A stretch of 64,000 nt of DNA, taken from contig NZ_ATUE01000005.1 of assembly GCF_000420045.1 (NCBI RefSeq), positions 1 through 64,000 on the forward strand. The letters run 5' to 3'. This DNA comes from Perlucidibaca piscinae DSM 21586 (GTDB lineage: Bacteria; Pseudomonadota; Gammaproteobacteria; Pseudomonadales; Moraxellaceae). Shown here one piece after another: positions 1 to 8,795 of this stretch. A program made the position numbers and the translations under genes. Numbering within the stretch: position 1 is the first letter of the stretch; the number at the start of each line of letters is the position of its first letter. Under the pieces are notes generated by a model that had not been told where the DNA came from, made no database searches, and saw only the letters and a program-made list of their open reading frames with translations.

Positions 1-258
1 TACTGCTCACGGGTATATCAGCAGCTGCATGAGCGTCATGGCATACGCTGTTCGATGACAGACGGCTATGACTGTTACCAAAATGCCCTGGCGGAGCGGG
101 TCAACGGCATCTTGAAGTGCGAGCTGCTGTTGCAGCGTCCACATGACCTGCTGGAGGCAAGGAAAATGGTCATGGAGTCGGTGACCATCTACAACCAGGA
201 GCGTCCGCATCTGGCGCTGAAATACAAAACGCCCGATGCAATGCACCGGGCGTTTTGA
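1..258 (+). CDS. IS3-family transposase OrfB, C-terminal fragment (5' end outside window)
   Basis: Reading from base 1 gives an open frame with no start codon in view, ending at TGA 256-258. The 85 residues match the end of the rve/DDE integrase core of IS3 transposases. The stretch NALAERVNGILK carries the catalytic Glu, followed seven residues later by the conserved Lys. The later YNxxRPHxAL motif and the closing proline/alanine region are typical of OrfB. The protein would cut and join the ends of the element. Whether it is intact cannot be seen because the upstream part is missing. It is unrelated to the neighbouring rapZ operon. Confidence 0.85.
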   Translation, partial: YCSRVYQQLHERHGIRCSMTDGYDCYQNALAERVNGILKCELLLQRPHDLLEARKMVMESVTIYNQERPHLALKYKTPDAMHRAF

Positions 259-268
259 GAGAAACAGG

Positions 269-293
269 TGTCAACCTATTTCAGGACTGGACA
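269..293 (+). repeat. putative right terminal inverted repeat of the IS3 element
   Basis: The segment runs TGTCAACC...CTGGACA. Read on the other strand it begins TGTCCAG and contains TGAAATAGGTTGACA, which resembles the ends of several IS3-family elements. It lies 10 bp after the transposase stop, as expected. The assignment is by resemblance only because the left end is not in the window. Confidence 0.5.
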
Positions 294-362
294 CAGACGC
301 ACACTTGCCAAGGTTGCGGCGGACAGTGACGATACCGCCATACGACTGCATCGAGGTGACAG

Positions 363-1241
363 ATGAAACTGGTGATCGTCAGCGGGCGATCCGGATCCGG
401 CAAGTCCACGGCGCTGCATCAGCTCGAGGACATCGGCTACTACTGTGTCGACAACCTGCCCGTGGCGCTGCTGCCGGAGCTGGTCGCAACCTTTCGTCCG
501 TCCTCCGGCGAGCGACCCATGCGCCTCGCCGTGGGCATTGACGCGCGCAACCGCAGTCAGGATCTGTCACGCTTTGCCGACATCGCCGAGACCCTGCGCG
601 AGCAGGGCTGCAATCCGGAAATCGTCTTTCTCGATGCCCGTGACGACGTTCTGCTGGCGCGCTTCAGCTCGACGCGCCGCCGCCACCCGCTGAGCAGCAG
701 CCAGCGCTCGCTGTCCGAGGCCCTGGCCTACGAACGCGAGCTGCTGGGGGCGATTTCCGATCACGCCCACCTTCGCCTGGACAGCACGTCGCTGTCGGTG
801 CATGACCTGCGCGAAACCCTCAAGTGCCGCCTCGGCGACCGCGAGCACCGCGCCATACGCACCATTCTCATCGAATCCTTTGCCTTCAAGCACGGCGTGC
901 CGCTGGATGCCGACCTGGTCTTCGACGTGCGCTGCCTGCCCAACCCGCACTGGGAGGCCGCGCTGCGTGACCTGACCGGTCTCGATGAGCCCGTGGTGGA
1001 GTTCCTCGACGGCCAGACCATGGTCAATGCCCTGCATGCCGACCTGCTCGGCTTTCTGGGTCGCTGGCTGCCCTGCCTGCAGGCCAGCGACCGCAACTAC
1101 GTCACCGTTGCCATCGGCTGCACGGGCGGGCAACATCGTTCGGTATACATGGTTGAGCGCCTGGCCGCCGATCTCGGCGACTCGCTGGGCGAGCTGCAGA
1201 TCCGCCACCGCGAACTGAACCGCAAGGGGATCACGGCATGA
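363..1241 (+). CDS. rapZ: RNase adapter protein / nucleotide-binding RapZ
   Basis: In enterics RapZ delivers the sRNA GlmZ to RNase E and so tunes glucosamine-6-phosphate synthase. Elsewhere it is the conserved ATP/GTP-binding YvcJ family. The 292-residue length is normal. The Walker A loop GRSGSGKST lies at residues 8-16, a DD-type Walker B region is near residue 90, and the C-terminal domain holds the conserved GCTGGQHRSV. The ATG at 363 follows a GAGGTG ribosome site. It overlaps ptsO by 4 bp, as in the usual rpoN-hpf-ptsN-rapZ-ptsO cluster. Here the upstream partners are replaced in view by an IS end, so its promoter may be altered. Confidence 0.95.
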   Translation: MKLVIVSGRSGSGKSTALHQLEDIGYYCVDNLPVALLPELVATFRPSSGERPMRLAVGIDARNRSQDLSRFADIAETLREQGCNPEIVFLDARDDVLLARFSSTRRRHPLSSSQRSLSEALAYERELLGAISDHAHLRLDSTSLSVHDLRETLKCRLGDREHRAIRTILIESFAFKHGVPLDADLVFDVRCLPNPHWEAALRDLTGLDEPVVEFLDGQTMVNALHADLLGFLGRWLPCLQASDRNYVTVAIGCTGGQHRSVYMVERLAADLGDSLGELQIRHRELNRKGITA

Positions 1242-1513
1242 GCCGACACGAGGTCGACGTCGACATCATCAATCGCCTGGGTCTGCATGCCCGCGCGGCG
1301 GCCAAGCTGGTCGAGACCGTGTCCGGCTACCGTTCCAGCATCCGCATCGGTCGTGGCGAACGCCTGGTCGATGCCCGCAGCATCATGGCGCTGCTCATGC
1401 TGGGCGCCGGCCAGGGCAGCCGTCTGCGCCTGGAGATCGACGGCGCCGACGCCGACGCCGCGCTGGCCGGGGTCACCGCATTGATCGCCAATCGCTTCGG
1501 CGAGGCCGACTGA
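1238..1513 (+). CDS. ptsO: Phosphocarrier protein NPr of the nitrogen PTS
   Basis: This 91-residue HPr-fold protein passes phosphate from EI-Ntr (PtsP) to EIIA-Ntr (PtsN). The phosphorylated residue is His17 in the motif NRLGLHARAA. The second conserved HPr region, around the classical Ser46 site, reads ARSIMALLMLGA. Its ATG overlaps the rapZ stop (ATGA), so translation is probably coupled. ptsN itself is not in the window. The link of rapZ and ptsO to nitrogen signalling is worth noting given the nitrate genes at the other end, but no direct connection is visible. Confidence 0.95.
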   Translation: MSRHEVDVDIINRLGLHARAAAKLVETVSGYRSSIRIGRGERLVDARSIMALLMLGAGQGSRLRLEIDGADADAALAGVTALIANRFGEAD

Positions 1514-1552
1514 CACCACCCCGCAAGCGCGTGGCCGACAGCCGCTTTCTGC

Positions 1553-1558
1553 TATGAT
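1553..1558 (+). promoter_or_regulatory. possible -10 element upstream of yjgA
   Basis: TATGAT at 1553-1558 is followed by a GC-rich discriminator (GCGCGCC), 32 bp before the yjgA start. No good -35 hexamer lies 16-18 bp upstream. It could give yjgA its own transcript, separate from rapZ-ptsO. Confidence 0.35.
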
Positions 1559-1590
1559 GCGCGCCCTTCACGCCTGCGCCGGAGACTGGC

Positions 1591-2124
1591 ATGTGCCCCC
1601 GCCCACCCGCTGATGACGATCTGGATGACTTTGGTCCGAGCAAGTCTGACCAGAAGAAGTCCATGGAACGTCTGCAGGCGCTGGGAGAGCGTCTCGCCGA
1701 GCAGCGCGAAGATCAGCTGCGCAAGCTGCCGCTGGACGAGGTCCTGCTCGGCGCCCTGCTCGAGCTCAAGCGTCTGAAGGCACACGAGGCGATTCGCCGG
1801 CAGAAGCAGTTCATCGGCAAGCTGATGCGTCATGCCGATGAGGAAGCCTTGCTGAACGCGCTCAATCCGTTGCGCAATCCGGCCTTGCTGCGCCAGCTCG
1901 ATCTGATCCTGGAGCGTCTGATGCAGCAGGGAGACGAGGCCCTGTCAGAGGTGCTGACGCGTTTCCCGGCCGCCGAGCGCCATACCCTGCGCCAGCATGT
2001 CCGGCTGGCACGCAAGGAACGCGAACGCGAGCAGGAAACCGGCGTCACCGCCGCCAATCCGGAAACCACCGCCCGCCACAAGCTCTGGCTGTATCTGCGC
2101 GAACTTGCCGCGCTGGCAAGCTAG
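1591..2124 (+). CDS. yjgA: Dual-action ribosomal maturation protein DarP (YjgA, DUF615)
   Basis: DarP/YjgA binds late 50S precursors and helps 23S rRNA and uL-protein maturation. The 177-residue, highly charged helical protein has the family hallmark near its N-terminus, DDDLDDFGPSKSDQKK, and an acidic/basic helical body rich in Arg and Glu. The start at 1591 follows GGAG at 1580. Its stop overlaps the 3' end of nit2 on the other strand by 4 bp. In E. coli yjgA stands divergent from pmbA, and in Pseudomonas it sits with tldD and pmbA. Neither of those is present here. Confidence 0.9.
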   Translation: MCPRPPADDDLDDFGPSKSDQKKSMERLQALGERLAEQREDQLRKLPLDEVLLGALLELKRLKAHEAIRRQKQFIGKLMRHADEEALLNALNPLRNPALLRQLDLILERLMQQGDEALSEVLTRFPAAERHTLRQHVRLARKEREREQETGVTAANPETTARHKLWLYLRELAALAS

Positions 2125-2954
2125 GCCGGCTGATCACGCCGGTGCGCATGCACCGGCATCTGCAGACGCCAGCGCTGCTGCTGCTGGCGATCCCAGCAGG
2201 CCGTGACCAGGCCGGGACCGTTCTCGCTTCGCTCCGCCAGCACCTGCCCCCAGGCGTCCACGATCTGGCTGTGCCCCCAGGTGACACGTGTCGGCGAGTG
2301 CCGGCCGCCCTGCCCCGCGCCTATCACCAGACACTGGTTCTCGATGGCGCGGGCACGCAGCAGCACCTGCCAGTGCGCCTCGCCGGTCACTGCCGTGAAG
2401 GCGGCCGGGACCACCAGCAGATCGGCGCCGAGGTCGCGCAGCCTGGCTGCCTGCAGCGGAAAGCGCAGGTCGTAGCAGGTGAGCACGCCGATGGCACCGA
2501 ACGGCGTCGCGATCACGTCGAGCGCGTCGCCCGGCTCGTAGGTCAGAGACTCCTGGTAGCGTCCCTGCGAATCCGCCACGTCAACGTCGAAAAGATGACG
2601 CTTGTCATAGCGACCGAGCACGCTGCCGTCAGCGGCGAAGACCCAGGTCGCGCTGCGCACGCGCCCGTTCGGAACCGGCGAACCGTCCGGCCGCAGTGGC
2701 GCCGGCAAGGTACCGGCGACCAGCACCAGACCATGCCGCTGCGCCTGCGCGGCCAGCCAGTCGACAATTTCAGGGGTCTGCGCAGCCACCTTCAGGGCCG
2801 CACCCGGACCGAAGGCGGCGACGTTTTCCGGCAGCACCAGCAGCTGCACCCCGTTGTCGGCCGCGTCGGCCATGGCCTCGGCCAGGGCCGGTCGGTTATG
2901 TTCCCAGAGATCCTGGCTGCAGGCCTGCCAGGCAGCGACCCGGATGCCGGTCAT
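2121..2954 (-). CDS. Carbon-nitrogen hydrolase, Nit2/deaminated-glutathione amidase type
   Basis: This is a 277-residue nitrilase-superfamily enzyme. The catalytic triad is visible as Glu43 (VLPEN), Lys118 (YDKRHLFD) and Cys160 (LTCYDLRFP). The KRHLFDVDV segment is typical of the NitFhit/Nit2 branch, which hydrolyses deaminated glutathione or omega-amidated acids as metabolite repair. It overlaps yhdP by 4 bp (ATGA) and follows it in the yhdP-nit order known from Pseudomonas. The exact substrate is inferred from the family. Confidence 0.9.
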   Translation of the reverse strand: MTGIRVAAWQACSQDLWEHNRPALAEAMADAADNGVQLLVLPENVAAFGPGAALKVAAQTPEIVDWLAAQAQRHGLVLVAGTLPAPLRPDGSPVPNGRVRSATWVFAADGSVLGRYDKRHLFDVDVADSQGRYQESLTYEPGDALDVIATPFGAIGVLTCYDLRFPLQAARLRDLGADLLVVPAAFTAVTGEAHWQVLLRARAIENQCLVIGAGQGGRHSPTRVTWGHSQIVDAWGQVLAERSENGPGLVTACWDRQQQQRWRLQMPVHAHRRDQPA

Positions 2955-5900
2955 GGCGTGACCGCCTCGGCCGGCGCCTCTGGCACACGCTCGCCGGAGC
3001 CGGCCTCTGCCGGGGCCGGCGTGCTGACCGCCTCCGTGTCCCTGCCGTCCTTGCCCGACAGCAGATCCGTCGTCGGCAACGACTCCAGGGTCTCGTTGAC
3101 AATGCGCGGATCTTCCCAGCGTCCGGACACGTGGTAACGCACCGAGGTCAGGCGGGCGAGTCGCTTGTCGAGCAGCAGATCGGCCGCCACCAGCGCGCCC
3201 CCGACCACGGGACCGGCGAGCAGCCCGGCCACCACCGGCACCGCACTGCTGACCGGGATGCCGATGCGCAGATGCTGGTCGATCTCATGTGTCTTCAGGT
3301 TCACCCAGCCCTTGCCGCGCACGGTCACGGACGGGCCATCGAGCTCGATTTCGGTGGAACGGATGACGCCCTGCTGCAGCTGGCCTTGCAGGGTCAGCCG
3401 GTCGAAGTTGATGCCCTTGCGGGTGACGTCGCTGAAATCCAGGCGCAGTCGCCGCAGGATGTTGCTGGCATTGAGCAGCCCGAACAGGCGGGTGGCCACG
3501 TTGATGCCCTTGACGTCGACCAGGCGTCCCTTCTGCATCGCCGCCTGCAGCGAGCCCTGCAGGGTGTCCAGACTCAGATTCTGCGGCGACCCGGGCCATT
3601 GCAGAACCAGCTTGCCGCTGACGTTCTCGCTGTGCAGCGCCGGATCCTGCCCCAGCTGGGACAGCAGACGACGCAGATCATTGCTGGCGACATCACCGCG
3701 CAGGGTGGTCTGCGTGCGCGTCCAGCCAAGGCTGCCGTTGAACTGGAATTGCGGCTGCCGCAGCTGCAGATCCTCCAGGCGCCAGAGCCCGGGCTCGGTC
3801 TGCAGGCGCGCACTGACTTCGGTCGCCGGCCAGGCTGGCAGCGACGGGCTGGTCAGCCCCTGGGCACGCAACATCCAGCCCGTGTTCTGGCGCGTGGCGC
3901 GGAAGCGTGTCGGACCCAGCGTCACGTCACCGGCCTGCACCGTCTCGGCCTGGATCAGCACCTGCTCCAGTGCCGGCGCGACAGGCGCGGCAGTCGACGC
4001 CGCTGCCGAGGCCGGCATCATGCCCGCCAGCGCCTTCTGCCAGCTGGTCAGATCCAGCGCAGCCAGCTTGGCGTCGATGAAAATGCCAGGCTGCTCGGGC
4101 CAGGCCGGTGTCGCGTAGCCACTGCGCAGCAAGGCGCGATGCAGACGCCCGTCCTTCCAGGCCAGTCCGGCCTGCAAGGCACCGGTCAGCGTGGCGCGGG
4201 CCAGGTGCTCGCCATCTCCAAGCTTGCCCTGGTAAAGCAGCGGCATGCGCCGTGCGGCCGGCTTGCCCAGCGGTGCCGGCAGCAGCACCTGGACGCCCTC
4301 CAGGGTCGAGCTGATGCGCAGGTCCGGCTGACCTGGCGCTGCCACCGGCCAGTCGACCTGCACGCTGGCCGGGGCGCTGCCACGCAGAAAGCTCGCCAAG
4401 GGCAGGCGCGACCATTCGGCCAGCGCCGTCATCGAGACCGGGGCATTGACCTGGATCTGCTGTCGCCACCAGCGTCCGCCACGTTGCTGACCACCCAGCA
4501 CGACCTGCGCCGGCGCATCCCAGAGCTGGCCGCGAAGGGTCCCGCTGAGACCGGCATGGCGATCGAACACCAGCGGACCGTTGACCCCGGTGAACGTCAG
4601 CCCCGGACCGGGCAGCGTGAGCTCGGCATCCCGGGTCACCGCCTCGACGCGAACTCGGCTTTCACCCTGCTCGCGCCCCAGCGGTATCTCCAGCGCCAGA
4701 TGCGCCTGACTCGGACCCTTCATCTGCAGCGCCTTGGCCACGCCTGCCGTGCGGGTGCGGATGGGCGACTCGGTGAGCAGGCGCTGCACCACCTGCAGAT
4801 CGGTGTCGAGGTCGGCACTCACGCTCAGACGCGGCTTCTTGAGGTCGGCAACCTCGGCGCGCAGGTGAGTGGCACGGGCGCCCATCACCGTTGCGCGCTG
4901 GCCCGTCACCAGCAACTGCCGCCCGATGATGCTGATCTCGCCATCCAGCCCGGTCACCGCCGGCCACCCCGGGACATAGTCGAGATGAGCCTGACTCAGG
5001 CCCAGGCGCATGTCGAAGCGCCCGCTGTGGCCCTCACCGAAAAGCGTTCCGCTGTACAGGAAGGTGCCGTGCGGCACCTTGCCGCCCACCAGTGCCTTCT
5101 GAAGCCAGGCCAGCGTCTTGTCGCCAGCCGCGTGCCAGGGCACGTAACGCCACGCGCTGGCAACATCGGCATCCGCGATGCCGGCCAGCAGGTCGAGCCT
5201 GGCATCCTGACGCCGGTCCAGCGGCCATTGCACGGCCAGCTGGACATGGCCGCGGGCATCCGGGGTAGCCAGATCCAGGCGGCCGCTGTCGACATGCCAG
5301 ACCCGGTCACGCAGATACCAGCGCAGTCCGCCCTGCAGACGCTGGATGCGCAGCGGCTCACGCAACGTGGTGTGCAGATCGATGACCGCCGTGCGGGTAT
5401 CCAGGTACAGCAGCCCTCCCTCGGGCCCGGCCTGCAGCCAGCCACCGAGTCCGGAAAAGCCTGGCGAGGTGGCCGTGGGCTTGATCTGCAAGGCCTTGAA
5501 TTCGGCACTGGCTTCGCGGAAGGACCAGGACGCCTCCGTGCGCGCCAGTCGCAGCTGCAGACGCGGCAGCACCCCGGCTGGCTCGCGTGCCAGCACCAGC
5601 TCACGCACCGCTGCCGGCAGCTGCGGATAGCGCAAGGCCAGGGCACGACCGGCCTGCAGATCGACACGGGCCAGATTGAGCAGCAGCCGCTCGCCATCGT
5701 AATCGGCGGCCGCGCGCTTGAACGGCAGCGGCAGGTCATTGAGACGGCCCTGCAGGTTGTCCGCGCCCAGGCGCCAGACATGGCGATCACGGGTCAGTGC
5801 CAGCGTGCCGCGAAAGGCCTTGATGCGTTGCTGCTGCCCTGCCGGCCACGGCACATCCGCGGCAAGGTCATTGATCTGCAGGGTGCTGCGACCAGGCAAG

Positions 5901-6709
5901 CCGCCCTCGCTGTCGAGCCAGAGCTGGCCACGCCCGGAACGCACGCGCAGCTCGGACAGCAGCGGCACGGCCTGCCACCAGGGCTGCCATGCCGCCAGGC
6001 TGGCGGCATCCAGGTGAAGCTGCCAGGGCGTGCTGCGCCAGGCCATGGGATCGCCGGCAACCACCAGCAAGGCCTGCTGCCAGTCCTTCTCCTGCCGCGG
6101 CTTGAGCAGCAGCTGCACGCGATAGTCACCGCTGCGGCGATACTGGGTGAGCTGGCGCACCAGCAGGGTCTGCGGCGACTGGTCGGGCAACAGCCAGTGC
6201 AGGCGGCTGTCGAGCACGGTCAGGCCCGGCTGCGCCAGAACCCACGCCAGGGTCTTGCGCGCCCGCGCCGGATCGCTGCGGCCGAGACCGGCCAGCTCGC
6301 GCACTTCAACCTTGCCCTCGGCAGACACGGACAGGGTCAGCTCCAGCCCTTCGATCCGGGTACGCAAACGCGGGCTGAGATCGCGCAGCGAGGCCCACCA
6401 GTCCGGTTCAAGGGTGAGTGCGGGCACGGTCAGCAGGGGCTGCCGCGGCGCCCTGGCATCGGCCAGGCTCAGGCCGCTGACGCGCAACACCGGGTTGAGA
6501 CGATGCCAGTCGCCCTGCAGATCCTGCATGCGGACGGCAAATCCGGTACGCGCGGACAGAAGCTCCTCGATGTAGGGCTTGCGCTCCGCCACCAGCGGCA
6601 TCAGTTCACGGCCGATGCCCACCAGCACGGCCAGCGGAATCAGCACCGCCGCCATGCACCAGAGCAGGCCGTGAATCAGGCGATCAAGCCGGGAGACAGG
6701 ATGTGACAT
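2951..6709 (-). CDS. yhdP: YhdP, AsmA-like inner-membrane bridge protein for phospholipid transport
   Basis: At 1252 residues this is close to E. coli YhdP (1266). An N-terminal membrane helix (about residues 15-35) is followed by a very long periplasmic chain of beta-rich repeats (DUF3971), with an AsmA-like C-terminal region near residues 1080-1200. Such proteins form a hydrophobic groove that carries phospholipids to the outer membrane and act redundantly with TamB and YdbH. It is the second gene after rng in the rng-yhdP-nit2 run. The large open frame on the opposite strand is a shadow produced by high GC. Confidence 0.92.
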   Translation of the reverse strand: MSHPVSRLDRLIHGLLWCMAAVLIPLAVLVGIGRELMPLVAERKPYIEELLSARTGFAVRMQDLQGDWHRLNPVLRVSGLSLADARAPRQPLLTVPALTLEPDWWASLRDLSPRLRTRIEGLELTLSVSAEGKVEVRELAGLGRSDPARARKTLAWVLAQPGLTVLDSRLHWLLPDQSPQTLLVRQLTQYRRSGDYRVQLLLKPRQEKDWQQALLVVAGDPMAWRSTPWQLHLDAASLAAWQPWWQAVPLLSELRVRSGRGQLWLDSEGGLPGRSTLQINDLAADVPWPAGQQQRIKAFRGTLALTRDRHVWRLGADNLQGRLNDLPLPFKRAAADYDGERLLLNLARVDLQAGRALALRYPQLPAAVRELVLAREPAGVLPRLQLRLARTEASWSFREASAEFKALQIKPTATSPGFSGLGGWLQAGPEGGLLYLDTRTAVIDLHTTLREPLRIQRLQGGLRWYLRDRVWHVDSGRLDLATPDARGHVQLAVQWPLDRRQDARLDLLAGIADADVASAWRYVPWHAAGDKTLAWLQKALVGGKVPHGTFLYSGTLFGEGHSGRFDMRLGLSQAHLDYVPGWPAVTGLDGEISIIGRQLLVTGQRATVMGARATHLRAEVADLKKPRLSVSADLDTDLQVVQRLLTESPIRTRTAGVAKALQMKGPSQAHLALEIPLGREQGESRVRVEAVTRDAELTLPGPGLTFTGVNGPLVFDRHAGLSGTLRGQLWDAPAQVVLGGQQRGGRWWRQQIQVNAPVSMTALAEWSRLPLASFLRGSAPASVQVDWPVAAPGQPDLRISSTLEGVQVLLPAPLGKPAARRMPLLYQGKLGDGEHLARATLTGALQAGLAWKDGRLHRALLRSGYATPAWPEQPGIFIDAKLAALDLTSWQKALAGMMPASAAASTAAPVAPALEQVLIQAETVQAGDVTLGPTRFRATRQNTGWMLRAQGLTSPSLPAWPATEVSARLQTEPGLWRLEDLQLRQPQFQFNGSLGWTRTQTTLRGDVASNDLRRLLSQLGQDPALHSENVSGKLVLQWPGSPQNLSLDTLQGSLQAAMQKGRLVDVKGINVATRLFGLLNASNILRRLRLDFSDVTRKGINFDRLTLQGQLQQGVIRSTEIELDGPSVTVRGKGWVNLKTHEIDQHLRIGIPVSSAVPVVAGLLAGPVVGGALVAADLLLDKRLARLTSVRYHVSGRWEDPRIVNETLESLPTTDLLSGKDGRDTEAVSTPAPAEAGSGERVPEAPAEAVTP

Positions 6710-6731
6710 CGCTCATCCCGTCCGCTGCTGA

Positions 6732-8210
6732 CTAGAGCAGAACGACATCGTACTGCTCCTGGCTGTACATGGCCTCGACCTGGAAGCGGATCGGATGACC
6801 GACGAAGTGCTCCAGATCCGCCACTGCCGCCGACTCCTCGCCCAGCAGGCGATCCACCACGCGCTGGTTGGCGATCACCGCGTAGCCGTTGGCGGCGTCA
6901 TAGGCGCGCGCCTCGCGCAGGATCTCGCGGAAGATCTCGAAGCACACGGTCTCGGCAGTCTTCACCGTGCCACGGCCCTCGCACACCGGACAGGGCTCGC
7001 AGAGCAGCTGCTCCAGCGACTCGCGGGTGCGCTTGCGGGTCATCTCGACAAGACCGAGCTCGGAGACCTGGGTGATCTTGGTGCGGGCATGATCCCGCGC
7101 CAGCATCTTCTCCAGCGAACGCAGCACCTGGTTGCGATGCTCGGCCTCCTCCATGTCAATGAAGTCGATGATGATGATGCCGCCGAGATTGCGCAGACGC
7201 AGCTGGCGCGCGATCGCGTGCGTGGCCTCGAGGTTGGTCTTGAACACGGTGTCTTCAAGGGAGCGGGATCCCACGAACGACCCGGTGTTGACGTCGACCG
7301 TGGTCATCGCCTCGGTCTGGTCAATGATCAGGTAGCCGCCGGACTTGAGCAGCACCTTGCGCTGCAGGGCTTTCTGCAGGTCATCCTCGACATTGTAGAG
7401 ATCGAACAGCGGGCGCTCGCCCGGATAGTGCTCGAGGCGCGCCGCCACGCCGGGCACGAAGGCCTGGGCGAACTCGCCGGCACGCGCCATGGTTTCGCGC
7501 GAATCGATCAGCACCTTGGCGACATGCGAGCCGACCAGATCACGCAGGGTGCGCAGCGACAGCGGCAGCTCCTCGGCAATCAGTGCCGGCCCCTCGGTGA
7601 CGCGCGCGGTGTCACGGACATGCAGCCAGAGCTTGAGGAGAAAGTCCATGTCGTGACGCAGCGCCGCCTCGTCGACCGCCTCGGCCACGGTACGCACGAT
7701 GAAGCCGCCACCCAGATCGGCCGCCATGTCGCCACGCAGTGCAAACACCAGCTGGCGCAGACGCTCGCGCTCGCCCTCCTCCTCGATCTTCTGCGACACC
7801 CCGATCTGCTCGCCAAACGGCATGTAGACCAGATAGCGCGACGGGATGGACAGCTCCATGGTCAGGCGCGCGCCCTTGCTGCCCATCATGTCCTTCATCA
7901 CCTGCACGGTGATGGAGTTTCCCTCGTGCAGCTCGTGAATCGCGACCGGACGCCGCCCTGTCGGACCGAGACGGACCTCGTTGAGGTGGATGAAGGCGGT
8001 GCGGCTCAGGCCGATGTCGACAAAGGCCGCCTGCATGCCTGGCAGCACGCGCACGATGCGGCCGCGATAGATGTTGCCGACCAGTCCGCGACGGGCCGTG
8101 CGTTCGATGTAAAGCTCCTGCACCACCCCGTTCTCGACCAGGGCGACGCGGGACTCCATGGGCGTGACATTGATCAGCACTTCATCCGTGTTCGGTGAAC
8201 GGACTTGCAT
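6732..8210 (-). CDS. rng: Ribonuclease G
   Basis: RNase G is an RNase E paralogue that matures the 5' end of 16S rRNA and decays some mRNAs. The 492-residue protein has the N-terminal INVTPMESRVA motif, an S1 RNA-binding domain (about residues 38-125, with RGRIVRVLPGMQAAFVDIG), the catalytic region around TTVDVNTG and IIIIDFIDM holding the metal-binding Asp residues, and a zinc-link CEPCPVC near residue 405. It lacks the long RNase E degradosome tail. The first ATG at 8210 gives a slightly longer N-terminus (MQVRSPNTD) than E. coli. It lies 3 bp after maf. Confidence 0.95.
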   Translation of the reverse strand: MQVRSPNTDEVLINVTPMESRVALVENGVVQELYIERTARRGLVGNIYRGRIVRVLPGMQAAFVDIGLSRTAFIHLNEVRLGPTGRRPVAIHELHEGNSITVQVMKDMMGSKGARLTMELSIPSRYLVYMPFGEQIGVSQKIEEEGERERLRQLVFALRGDMAADLGGGFIVRTVAEAVDEAALRHDMDFLLKLWLHVRDTARVTEGPALIAEELPLSLRTLRDLVGSHVAKVLIDSRETMARAGEFAQAFVPGVAARLEHYPGERPLFDLYNVEDDLQKALQRKVLLKSGGYLIIDQTEAMTTVDVNTGSFVGSRSLEDTVFKTNLEATHAIARQLRLRNLGGIIIIDFIDMEEAEHRNQVLRSLEKMLARDHARTKITQVSELGLVEMTRKRTRESLEQLLCEPCPVCEGRGTVKTAETVCFEIFREILREARAYDAANGYAVIANQRVVDRLLGEESAAVADLEHFVGHPIRFQVEAMYSQEQYDVVLL

Positions 8211-8213
8211 GGG

Positions 8214-8792
8214 TCACTCCCGGAACGGAAATTGGTGCTGCGCGAGCAGATCCGCGGTCTCGCTCAGCGGCAGGCCGACCACATTGCTGTAACAGCCATG
8301 GATCGCCTTCACGTACAACGCCGCCCGTCCCTGGATGGCATAACCGCCGGCCTTGTCGGCGGGCTCTCCGGTCTGCCAGTAGGCCAGCCTGTCCGCCTCC
8401 GGAATCGGCAGAAAGGTCACCTGCGTCCTCACCACCCGGGTCTCGATGCGACCGTCATGCCAGAGCGCGACACCGGTCAGCACGCAGTGGTCCGGCGACG
8501 GCAGCAGCGACCATATGCGGCAGGCATCGGCGAAGTCCGCCGGCTTGCCGAGAATCTCGCCGCCTGCCGACACAGTGGTGTCCGCCGCCAGCACGTAGGC
8601 CGATGGCCGGCCTATCCCGGCGGCACCGGCCAGTGCCTTGCTGCGCGCCAGACGCTCGACATAGGCCTCGGGCGTCTCGCCCGCCTGCACCGACTCGTCG
8701 ATGCTGACCGCATGCACCACCGGATGGATGCCGATCTGCTGCAGCAGCGCAAGCCGGCGCGGCGAGCTCGAGGCCAGGAACAGTGAGGCCAT
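8214..8792 (-). CDS. maf: Maf-family nucleoside triphosphate pyrophosphatase (dTTP/UTP type)
   Basis: Maf enzymes hydrolyse non-canonical or excess nucleoside triphosphates to monophosphates. The 192-residue protein begins with the family signature LASSSPRR. It carries the ADTTV motif with its catalytic Asp and the later GYAIQGRA loop. The position between mreD and rng matches the mre-maf-rng cluster (yhdE in E. coli), which favours the dTTP/UTP branch. Confidence 0.93.
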   Translation of the reverse strand: MASLFLASSSPRRLALLQQIGIHPVVHAVSIDESVQAGETPEAYVERLARSKALAGAAGIGRPSAYVLAADTTVSAGGEILGKPADFADACRIWSLLPSPDHCVLTGVALWHDGRIETRVVRTQVTFLPIPEADRLAYWQTGEPADKAGGYAIQGRAALYVKAIHGCYSNVVGLPLSETADLLAQHQFPFRE

Positions 8793-8795
8793 GAT

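Larger units (their letters stand above)
1..293 (+). mobile_element. 3' end of an IS3-family insertion sequence
   Basis: The window opens inside an IS3-type element. What remains is the C-terminal end of its integrase-type transposase (to base 258), followed by a short non-coding tail. The tail ends in a probable right inverted repeat finishing near base 293, where the final bases are the CA expected for IS3 ends. The left end and orfA lie outside the window, so completeness and target duplication cannot be judged. The element ends about 70 bp before rapZ. Confidence 0.75.

Noticed and set aside
2696..6706. 1336-codon open frame on the plus strand opposite yhdP
   Set aside because: It is a GC-driven shadow: low-complexity Arg/Gln/Gly-rich translation, no recognisable domain, and no ribosome site, while yhdP on the other strand has clear family features.
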